45,207 nucleotides of DNA from Brevundimonas sp. UBA5866. GTDB taxonomy: Bacteria > Pseudomonadota > Alphaproteobacteria > Caulobacterales > Caulobacteraceae. Each line of letters begins with the position of its first letter. The first letter of the stretch is position 1. The stretch spans positions 1 to 45,207 of the forward strand of contig NZ_DJFS01000038.1 in the NCBI RefSeq assembly GCF_002432125.1, given 5' to 3'. A program made the translations under genes and the position numbers. Below the pieces are notes generated by a model. The model did no database searches and was not told the origin of the DNA. It was given only the letters and a program-made list of their open reading frames with translations. Shown piece by piece: positions 8,368-14,563 of the stretch.

Positions 8368-10311
8368 TCAGAACCGGATGCGGACGCCGCCGAACACGCC
8401 GCGGTCAGCCGTGCCGTAGTTCTGGACGATCTGGTATTGCTCGTCGAACAGGTTCTCGATACGGCCATAGACTTCCAGATGGTCGTCGATCGGATACGAA
8501 ACGCGCAGGTCTACGAGGGTGTATTCATCCAGCGTGCCGGTGTTGGCGTCGTTGGTGAAGGTCTCGCCCGAATAGCGAACCGCAAGACCCGTCTTCAGAC
8601 CGCTAGCGAACGCATAGTCCGCCGAGAGGTTTGCCATGTGCTCTGGGCGGCGCGTCAGTTGCTTGCCCTTGTTGGCACCCGATGCGCTGGTAGCATCGGT
8701 CCAGGTGTAGTTGGCAGTGACCTTGAAGGCAGGCGTAACGTCATAGACGCCGCTGGCTTCGATGCCTTGAGCCTCAGTCTTCTGGACGTTGGCGTAATAG
8801 CCCCAGCGCATAGCGCCATTGACGACGCACAGAGGATCAGCGGTGCTGGAGCAACCATTGTAGCGGATCTCGTTATCCGCCTCGCGGTTGAAGTAGGTGA
8901 CCGCTACAGTCGCCTTATCCAGCAGCTTTTGCTGGATGCTCACTTCCCAGGCGTCGAACTCTTCCGGCTGAAGCGTCAGGTTGCCGTATTCGCTGTACAG
9001 CTCATAAAGGCCAGGAGCGCGGAAGCCTTGGCCCCAGCTAGCGCGCAGGACAGTGTTGCCTTCATTTAGGTTCCAAGCGGCTGCGACTTGGCCAAGGGCA
9101 TTGTCGCCGTACTGGGCGTGGTCGTCATAGCGCACGCCAGCCGTCAGGTTCAGCGAGGGCAGGGCGGCCCACTGGAACTGGACATAGACGCTGTCAAGAT
9201 CGGCGCGGCCAGTGCCGAACGCAGGCTTGGTCGTGCTGTTCGACGGCGAACGGGTCCGCATTTCGGCGCGCTCTGACTCAACACCAAAGGTCGCACTGAG
9301 GTCCGAGGTGAAGGCGAAGCTGCCTTGATAATCCCAGCGTGTGTTCTCGCCCTTGGCCTCGAAAGTCGAGGTTTCGATGGTGCGGGCTGGGTTGGTGTTG
9401 TTGCGCTGGGTGTCGGTGTAGGCATAGCCGATGCGGTTACGCAGGCGACCATCCAGCAGATCGAAGTTCAGACCCGCATAGGTAACCAGCTCTTCGGTAT
9501 TACCGAACTCGCGGCTGTCGCCATTGTAGGCATCAAAGTCATTGGTGCCGTCGGAATAGACCGCACGAAGGTCCAACGAGGCATTGTCGGTCAGCTTGAG
9601 GTTCAGGCGGCTCGAGACGCTGTTGTTCTCATAGCCGTCGTCCTCGGTGCCCGTGGCATAGGCCGAGAAGCCATCCGTCTGGTAACGGTTGGCCGCCAGA
9701 CGCCAGCTGAGGCGCTCATTGGCACCGCCGATGCCGCCACGGAAATACTGGGTGCCGCGCGATCCCGCTTCGGCACTCAGGCCACCTTCGAAGGCCTGCG
9801 TTGGCTCGGCGGTGATGATGTTCACCACGCCGCCGATGGCTTGGCTGCCCCACAGGGTCGACTGGGCACCGCGCAGGATTTCGATACGGCCCGCGTCGCC
9901 TACCAGCAGGTTGCTGAAGTTGGCACCGCCTTGGGTGGAGGAGGGGTCGTTCATCTTCACGCCGTCGATCAGGACGACAGTGTGGTGACCCTCAGCGCCG
10001 CGGATGTTGACGGTCGTCGAGGTACCGACGCCGCCGTTGCGGGTGAAGCTGACGCCCGGGGTACGGGCCAACATATCCGGAACAGCCGTCGCTTGTGCGG
10101 ACTCCAGCGCAGCCTTGGTCAGTACCGTGATTGAAGCCCCTACCTTGTCGATCGACTGGGCCGAACGGTTGGCCGTGACGATGACGTCGTCAACGGTCGT
10201 CGCGACGGTAGCCGCAGTCGGCGCTGCAGCCTGTTGGTCGAGTTCGGCGGCCAGCGCCGGCGAAGAAAGAAGAACGGCAAGGCCCGCAGCCGGGAAAAGA
10301 AGCCTGTTCAA
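8368..10311 (-). CDS. btuB: TonB-dependent vitamin B12 outer-membrane receptor
   Basis: First gene of the riboswitch-led operon. It has a signal peptide (NRLLFPAAGLAVLLSSPALA), a TonB box (VDDVIVTANRS), an N-terminal plug domain with VNIRGAEGHHTVVLIDGVKMND and GSQAIGGVVNIIT, then a long beta-barrel ending in aromatic GGVRIRF. That is the architecture of BtuB-type receptors. I choose TTG at 10311 as start because GGGG lies about 8 bases upstream and it places the signal peptide at the N-terminus. A longer open frame to 10365 puts 18 charged residues before it. B12 as substrate is inferred from the riboswitch and operon. Confidence 0.92.
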   Translation of the reverse strand: MNRLLFPAAGLAVLLSSPALAAELDQQAAAPTAATVATTVDDVIVTANRSAQSIDKVGASITVLTKAALESAQATAVPDMLARTPGVSFTRNGGVGTSTTVNIRGAEGHHTVVLIDGVKMNDPSSTQGGANFSNLLVGDAGRIEILRGAQSTLWGSQAIGGVVNIITAEPTQAFEGGLSAEAGSRGTQYFRGGIGGANERLSWRLAANRYQTDGFSAYATGTEDDGYENNSVSSRLNLKLTDNASLDLRAVYSDGTNDFDAYNGDSREFGNTEELVTYAGLNFDLLDGRLRNRIGYAYTDTQRNNTNPARTIETSTFEAKGENTRWDYQGSFAFTSDLSATFGVESERAEMRTRSPSNSTTKPAFGTGRADLDSVYVQFQWAALPSLNLTAGVRYDDHAQYGDNALGQVAAAWNLNEGNTVLRASWGQGFRAPGLYELYSEYGNLTLQPEEFDAWEVSIQQKLLDKATVAVTYFNREADNEIRYNGCSSTADPLCVVNGAMRWGYYANVQKTEAQGIEASGVYDVTPAFKVTANYTWTDATSASGANKGKQLTRRPEHMANLSADYAFASGLKTGLAVRYSGETFTNDANTGTLDEYTLVDLRVSYPIDDHLEVYGRIENLFDEQYQIVQNYGTADRGVFGGVRIRF

Positions 10312-10463
10312 TGTGACATCCCCACATGGATGCGCACAGCGAGACAGACCACGCCTGTGTTTCAAGACACGCGCAATCGCCCGCTGAACGCGGTTGAAAA
10401 CGATGTCGTCACACGAGTTACCTCGACCACTTGGCTCTTCCCGGCCGCGTGGAGAACGACGGC

Positions 10464-10640
10464 GGCAGGTAGGTCTCCTGGCTTGCGGATCAACGCCGAT
10501 GCACGTCGCCTTCCCAGAAACATCTGGCCGTAGCCAAGTCAGTCTCCAGTGGCATATGACGTGCGGGCTAGCCGCTTACAGTTGCGGGAACAGCCGGAGT
10601 TTTGAACTCCGTTCCCTTTTAATCCCCGTTAAGGGGAACC
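10464..10640 (-). promoter_or_regulatory. cobalamin (AdoCbl-type) riboswitch upstream of btuB
   Basis: Read on the minus strand, the segment shows conserved parts of the cobalamin riboswitch in order: AAAAGGGAAC with a short GGAGTT/AACTCC hairpin, then CTGTTCCCGCAACTGTAAG (the core motif CCCGCNACTGTAA), and at the 3' end the B12 box GCCAGGAGACC followed by CCTGCC near 10464-10488. About 150 bases of leader separate it from the btuB TTG. No obvious U-run terminator follows the aptamer, so repression may be translational or Rho-dependent. It should lower expression of the ten-gene operon when adenosylcobalamin is plentiful. Confidence 0.93.
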
Positions 10641-10694
10641 TGACGCAATTCGGCAGTAGGACTGTCCATGGCTCAGGTCAACCGGAGATTTTTG

Positions 10695-11216
10695 ATGTCG
10701 TACACTCTGGTGCTTGGCGGCGCTCGCTCAGGAAAGAGCCGATATGCCCAGCGTGCCGCCGAGGCTGCAGCGACAGCAGCATGCACCAAACCCATCGCCA
10801 TTGTGACGGCACAGATCTACGACGACGAGATGGCGGAACGGGTCGCCAAACATCGCGAAGAGCGCGGCGATGAGTGGGAAACAATCGAGGCACCGCTTGA
10901 TCTACCTCAGGCTATCGAAACCTTGGAGGAGGGCGATGTGGCGGTCATCGACTGCGTGACGCTCTGGCTGACCAACGTGATGCTGGCCGAGAAGGACATT
11001 GCTCAACAGACTCGCGAACTCCTCGCCGCCCTGACGATCACGCGCGCAGAAATCTGGGTGGTCAGCAATGAGGTCGGTTGGGGGATTGTGCCGGACAATG
11101 CGCTGGCCAGACGGTTCCGCGACGAAGCTGGTCGCTTGAACCAAGCCTTGGCAGAGAGCGGCAAGCATTCGGTTCTGATCGTGGCGGGTATGAAGCTGGA
11201 CCTCATGCGCCCCTAA
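10695..11216 (+). CDS. cobU: bifunctional adenosylcobinamide kinase / adenosylcobinamide-phosphate guanylyltransferase
   Basis: CobU (CobP) phosphorylates adenosylcobinamide and then adds GMP, giving the substrate of CobS. The protein has a P-loop GGARSGKS (residues 8-15) and the family block SNEVGWGIVPDNALARRFRD. The start at 10695 (MSYTLVLGG) is preceded by GGAG at a good distance; an ATG at 10668 lacks a ribosome site. About 173 residues is typical. It is transcribed divergently from the riboswitch-led operon, its coding start lying about 55 bases beyond the 5' end of the aptamer, so it is not itself behind the riboswitch. Confidence 0.95.
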   Translation: MSYTLVLGGARSGKSRYAQRAAEAAATAACTKPIAIVTAQIYDDEMAERVAKHREERGDEWETIEAPLDLPQAIETLEEGDVAVIDCVTLWLTNVMLAEKDIAQQTRELLAALTITRAEIWVVSNEVGWGIVPDNALARRFRDEAGRLNQALAESGKHSVLIVAGMKLDLMRP

Positions 11217-11219
11217 GAC

Positions 11220-11633
11220 TCAATCGACGGTGATCATGCCTTCTGGCGGAATACGCACGAGGAAATGGCCTTTCACGCCTTCCGGCCAGTTTTTATAAGG
11301 CACAACGCCCTCAAGGCTTTGATCATAGTGTTGCGCAAACTCCGCCAAGGCTTGCGCCGATTCAGGTGTGGGTTCGAAGTTGGCGAGGACATAGCCGACC
11401 TTGCCGGGCGCTCTCAAATGGATCGTGCAGTGCTGGGAGCAAGCGAACAGACAGGCCATGGGTTCGACGCTGATCGAAGCCGTCTCAAGCGCGTCCATCG
11501 CATCCTTCACATGACGAAAAAGAGCGGCACCACCACGCTCGCCAGAGGCATTCAACGGCTCATCAGCTTTGAACTTACACGTCGAACAAACAACGATTGA
11601 AGTGCCGCCATTTGAGGCGCGCAATATCGACAT
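11220..11633 (-). CDS. DUF1636 family metal-binding protein, thioredoxin-like [2Fe-2S] type
   Basis: A roughly 137-residue protein with cysteine pattern VCSTCKF near the start and CLFACSQHC in the middle. This is typical of DUF1636 proteins, which are often found in cobalamin gene clusters and resemble thioredoxin-like ferredoxins. The start at 11633 (MSILRAS) is chosen because the cysteine motif then sits near the N-terminus, with AGGA upstream; a longer frame to 11759 would overlap cobO. It lies between cobU (convergent, 3 bases apart) and cobO (divergent). A redox role, for example reducing cob(II)alamin before adenosylation by the neighbouring CobO, is speculation. Confidence 0.8.
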   Translation of the reverse strand: MSILRASNGGTSIVVCSTCKFKADEPLNASGERGGAALFRHVKDAMDALETASISVEPMACLFACSQHCTIHLRAPGKVGYVLANFEPTPESAQALAEFAQHYDQSLEGVVPYKNWPEGVKGHFLVRIPPEGMITVD

Positions 11634-11723
11634 CACATACAATCCTGAGGCATGGGGCGCAGCACAACAGCACCCCAAATCCGCGTTTCCGATTCTCTTT
11701 CGGGTCGTGATCAGGATAGGCAC

Positions 11724-12338
11724 ATGACTACAGAGATCGACAACAGCCAGCTTCGACATAAAAATAAAATGGCGAAAATTCAGGAAGTTAAGGCCAGAAT
11801 TTTAAGCACCAAGACAGTCGAAAAAGGCTTGGTAATTGTCCATACCGGTGCAGGGAAGGGTAAGAGCACTGCTGCAATGGGCATGGCACTGCGCATGATG
11901 GGTCACAGCATGAAGGTGTCGATCATCCAGTTCATTAAAGGCGCAATGGACACCGGTGAGCAGGCAATTTTCGATGCATTCCCGGACCTCGTGGAAATGC
12001 GCCCAATGGGTGAAGGCTTCACCTGGGACACTCAGGATCGTCAACGTGACATTGAGAAGGTTCGTGAAGCTTGGGAGGCCTGCAAGGCTCGCATCATGGA
12101 TCCCGATTGGAAGATGGTGATATGCGACGAACTCAACATCGCTATCCGATATGATTACCTTCCCGTAGACGAGGTTCTGGAGGCCTTGGCCCAAAAGCCT
12201 GACGACACTCACGTGATCATCACTGGCCGAAACGCCCATGAACGTCTGATCGAAGCCGCTGATCTGGTCACCGAGATGGGTCTGGTCAAACACCCGTTCA
12301 GAGCCGGGGTAAAAGCCCAGGCCGGGATCGAGTTCTAA
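11724..12338 (+). CDS. cobO: corrinoid adenosyltransferase (cob(I)yrinic acid a,c-diamide adenosyltransferase)
   Basis: CobO/BtuR transfers the adenosyl group of ATP to the cobalt(I) of corrinoids in the cytoplasm, the entry step of salvage. The 204-residue protein has the P-loop VHTGAGKGKSTAAMG (about residues 39-53), then FIKGAMDTGE and ICDELNIAI, all conserved in the family. The start at 11724 (MTTEIDNSQL) has AGGA upstream; an earlier ATG at 11652 is less likely. The next gene starts inside its stop codon (TAATG). Confidence 0.94.
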   Translation: MTTEIDNSQLRHKNKMAKIQEVKARILSTKTVEKGLVIVHTGAGKGKSTAAMGMALRMMGHSMKVSIIQFIKGAMDTGEQAIFDAFPDLVEMRPMGEGFTWDTQDRQRDIEKVREAWEACKARIMDPDWKMVICDELNIAIRYDYLPVDEVLEALAQKPDDTHVIITGRNAHERLIEAADLVTEMGLVKHPFRAGVKAQAGIEF

Positions 12339-12817
12339 TGCCGTCTCAACAGATCGAGACAATCGAGGCCGACGAGATGTCCGCCCTCATCAGGCTCAAG
12401 AACGTCGGACTTGGATACGAACTGGATATTTCGGCTGCCATAGAGCGCAGTCTGCTGCTGCGGATGCGCATAGCCGAGGTGGCTGCCTTGTGTAAGCGAA
12501 TGTCACGTAGGGCTACACAAACCCAATCCGACGACGCCTATCGCGTAACCGTCACAGCAGAAAACGTCGTTAGCGCGGACTATAAGCTAGCGAAGGCACT
12601 TACCAAAATTAACAACCGTAGCCTTACTTCCGCTGAGGTATGCGAGGTGTTGGGCATCTCCAATCTCGAACGCATACGATGGACGAAATCTGGCCGGCTG
12701 GTATCAGCCGGTAAAGAAGAGATCGGCCGCTCAGGATCCGTAAAATCTGACCTATACCGTCCTCGAGATATCGTCGCGATTAGCTCGGATCAGGTTGAAG
12801 ATTGGCGGGCTGTTTAA
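12338..12817 (+). CDS. hypothetical protein, possible helix-turn-helix segment
   Basis: A 159-residue protein that I do not recognise. Its ATG overlaps the cobO stop (TAATG), so it is probably translated with cobO. The C-terminal half contains SLTSAEVCEVLGISNLERI followed by RWTKSGRL, which reads like a helix-turn-helix of the MerR/excisionase sort, and then RPRDIVAISSDQVEDWRA. The N-terminal half is helical and charged, without membrane segments or a signal peptide. Its 3' end overlaps the convergent higA-like gene by 4 bases. It may be the first gene of the accessory region rather than a B12 gene. Confidence 0.6.
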   Translation: MPSQQIETIEADEMSALIRLKNVGLGYELDISAAIERSLLLRMRIAEVAALCKRMSRRATQTQSDDAYRVTVTAENVVSADYKLAKALTKINNRSLTSAEVCEVLGISNLERIRWTKSGRLVSAGKEEIGRSGSVKSDLYRPRDIVAISSDQVEDWRAV

Positions 12818-13125
12818 GGCCTATGCTTCAGGGCTACTACCGACTGATCGTGGCTAGCCTGTAGGTTCAGCCAGTACTCCGTCGAAGTGCCAAACACTAC
12901 ACCAAGCTTTGAAGCCAGATCGAGCGAAACGGATAACTGCTCGTTCAAAAGCATTTGGACCAAAGAATCGTCTGAAAGACCCAATGCGCGGGACAGGGCT
13001 TGGGCATCCAGCTTAAACTCGGGAAGGTAATCCAAGCGGAGATGCTCGCCTGGGTGAGCAAGAGGTCTTGAAAAGCGTGAATAGTCGCCATCCCACGGTA
13101 TCGGGTCGGCTCGATGCTGTTTCAT
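12814..13125 (-). CDS. higA: HigA-like antitoxin, XRE-family HTH protein
   Basis: A 103-residue protein with the HigA/VapI layout: HPGEHLR at residues 24-30, a helix-turn-helix (LDAQALSRALGLSDDSLVQMLLNEQ, about 39-63) and the family ending FGTSTEYWLNLQASHD (78-93). HigA antitoxins bind DNA and neutralise an RNase toxin HigB. No HigB-sized (about 90-residue RelE-fold) gene is adjacent. Instead the start codon overlaps, as ATGA, the end of an unrecognised 226-residue gene. It is either an orphan antitoxin, a repressor, or part of a pair with that unknown protein. Confidence 0.82.
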   Translation of the reverse strand: MKQHRADPIPWDGDYSRFSRPLAHPGEHLRLDYLPEFKLDAQALSRALGLSDDSLVQMLLNEQLSVSLDLASKLGVVFGTSTEYWLNLQASHDQSVVALKHRP

Positions 13126-13802
13126 GATGTGGACACCGCCTTTGTTCCTCCAACTTTCTTTGTTCGAGATGGCCTTTTCGCTGTCGAAATTGCCGCCTTG
13201 TTCACCGGACGGTTGGCATAAGGAGCTGCCATAAGTCCGTTGAATTTAATCAAGCGCTCTGCGAACTGCATGGTCGTGACTGGGGGATGGACGCCCCTTA
13301 TCTCACCATTCAATATGAGCTTTTCTGCGAGTGCCACGATGGCTTCATCCAACACGTCGCGACCCGTAAGGCTTGTGTCTCCAATCGTACGCAAGAAGCT
13401 GTACTGGTAACCAGGAACCTCCATGTAAAATCCGTAGATCCGGCCACGTTTGTGCTCGTTCCTGAGGTAACCCGTCTTGTTGGCTGGCGTTGGGTCGAAA
13501 GGTCCGCCTTCCACCAAGTTTTGCAACAGAACACTCACATTCTGCCCAAGCGCTACGGAGAACGAGTCCAGATAATCGGCGTCTTGGCGCTCCAGACAAA
13601 TCGGTATTGATTTTCCGATAGATGGCACAGCCTTCCAGATCGCTCCGTTTGGTAGCGCAAGAAGATCGATAAGGCGGTCCTTTACAACCAACCTGCACGC
13701 ATCAGCGGGATCTCTCCTCCACGCTTCAGCCTTACGGCTTTGAACGTAAGCAATCGCTTCCGCCGATAGGACTATGTGGTGGCTTTCCGAAGCACCGGTC
13801 AT
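13122..13802 (-). CDS. hypothetical protein upstream of the HigA-like gene
   Basis: About 226 residues, family not recognised. The start is taken as ATG at 13802 (MTGASESHHIVLS); a TTG at 13808 is also possible. The protein is soluble and mixed alpha/beta in appearance, with a middle segment FYMEVPGYQYSFLRTIGDTSLTGRDVLDEAIVALAEKLI and a basic, low-complexity C-terminus rich in Lys, Arg, Ser and Thr. Its stop overlaps the HigA-like start (ATGA), so the two are co-translated. That position, first in a two-gene unit with an antitoxin-like partner, fits a toxin or effector whose activity the partner restrains, but nothing in the sequence shows such an activity. Confidence 0.65.
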   Translation of the reverse strand: MTGASESHHIVLSAEAIAYVQSRKAEAWRRDPADACRLVVKDRLIDLLALPNGAIWKAVPSIGKSIPICLERQDADYLDSFSVALGQNVSVLLQNLVEGGPFDPTPANKTGYLRNEHKRGRIYGFYMEVPGYQYSFLRTIGDTSLTGRDVLDEAIVALAEKLILNGEIRGVHPPVTTMQFAERLIKFNGLMAAPYANRPVNKAAISTAKRPSRTKKVGGTKAVSTS

Positions 13803-13840
13803 TTGCAACTCGCCTGATGAGACATAACGGCAAGATGCTA

Positions 13841-13862
13841 CTTATCGTCTGTCGACGTAAAG
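13841..13862. promoter_or_regulatory. imperfect palindrome in divergent promoter region, candidate operator
   Basis: The 84-base gap between the unknown 226-residue gene (minus) and the XRE gene (plus) contains CTTATCGTC, a 4-base spacer and GACGTAAAG, whose arms match at 7 of 9 positions. A dyad of this size between divergent genes, one encoding an XRE regulator and the other operon encoding a HigA-like protein, is where an autoregulatory operator would lie. No binding evidence is available. Confidence 0.3.
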
Positions 13863-13886
13863 TCATCAAATTTCGACCATGCCCTT

Positions 13887-14111
13887 ATGGGTCAGGTCTT
13901 CAAAAATGAACTACGGAAAGTGTTTGCAGCACACGTCCGCAGCCACCGCCTCGAACGTGGGTGGAGCCAAGAAGATCTTGCCAGTGAGGCCGGATTACAC
14001 CGCACCTACATCGGCTCTATCGAGCGATCTGAACGCAACGTATCTATCGACAATATCGACCGGATCGCACTTGCGTTGAAGGTGGAGCCGGCCGACTTGC
14101 TCCGACGCTAG
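13887..14111 (+). CDS. small XRE-family transcriptional regulator, controller-protein-like
   Basis: A 74-residue protein that is almost entirely one helix-turn-helix domain: RLERGWSQEDLASEAGLHRT, then YIGSIERSERNVSIDNIDRIALALKV. Size and sequence resemble the C (controller) proteins of restriction-modification systems and related phage/island repressors. No restriction or methylase gene is in the window. No clear ribosome site precedes the ATG at 13887, so translation may be leaderless or weak. The 3' end overlaps ginD by 4 bases on the opposite strand. Likely a regulator of the accessory island genes. Confidence 0.8.
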   Translation: MGQVFKNELRKVFAAHVRSHRLERGWSQEDLASEAGLHRTYIGSIERSERNVSIDNIDRIALALKVEPADLLRR

Positions 14112-14563
14112 ATGCTCGGTTTACGAGGGGCGAGCGATTGCACTTCGGCCTGTGGTAACGCTTCCATTTCGGCGAGCCTGTTGACGGCTTCGCTATAGGC
14201 CGGAAAGTGTTCACGCCAAGCTTTCATGCCGCCGATCCTACCTATAGCCAAAATTGCAGCACGGTGACTGGATGTGAGCAGTTGCACCTGATCCCTAAGA
14301 CTCGCCACCTCCGCTTCTAAAGCGGCTATACGGGCAGCAGAACGGGCAGGGGAGCTTTTAGAGAACTTGAGAGCAACCGCTCGCACAGCCTTTTGTCGTT
14401 CAACAGCCTTCTCAACTCGTTCACGCAAGTGCTCACGTCTTGTCAGAGATGTGGCGTGAGGGAACCGTCCATCAGATCGCTCAGACACCTGTCGGAATGT
14501 GATGGTGGTATCCGACTGGATCATCTGTTCGACGATCTCGTCAACGAGTTGAATGTCATCCAT
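14108..14563 (-). CDS. ginD: small coiled-coil protein at the end of the recombinase operon (GinD-like)
   Basis: The last gene of the minus-strand recombinase operon. The start at 14563 (MDDIQLVDEIVEQ) has GGAG 8 bases upstream, and it overlaps the end of ginC; upstream in-frame ATGs at 14572 and 14587 are alternatives. About 151 residues: an N-terminal region with FRQVSERSDGRFPHATSLTR resembling a helix-turn-helix, a basic stretch, then a coiled coil (AARIAALEAEVASLRDQVQLL), and a C-terminal block LAIGRIGGMKAWREHFPAY. Small fourth proteins of this type follow three tyrosine recombinases in GInt islands and are reported to be needed for integration and excision. Assignment rests on operon position plus these features. 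Confidence 0.72.
   Translation of the reverse strand: MDDIQLVDEIVEQMIQSDTTITFRQVSERSDGRFPHATSLTRREHLRERVEKAVERQKAVRAVALKFSKSSPARSAARIAALEAEVASLRDQVQLLTSSHRAAILAIGRIGGMKAWREHFPAYSEAVNRLAEMEALPQAEVQSLAPRKPSI

Noticed and set aside
11634..11723. Second cobalamin riboswitch upstream of cobO
   Set aside because: Only 90 bases lie between the divergent genes and none of the aptamer core motifs is present on either strand.
13887..14111. Restriction-modification system suggested by the C-protein-like regulator
   Set aside because: No methylase or endonuclease gene is present nearby; only the regulator-like gene is seen.
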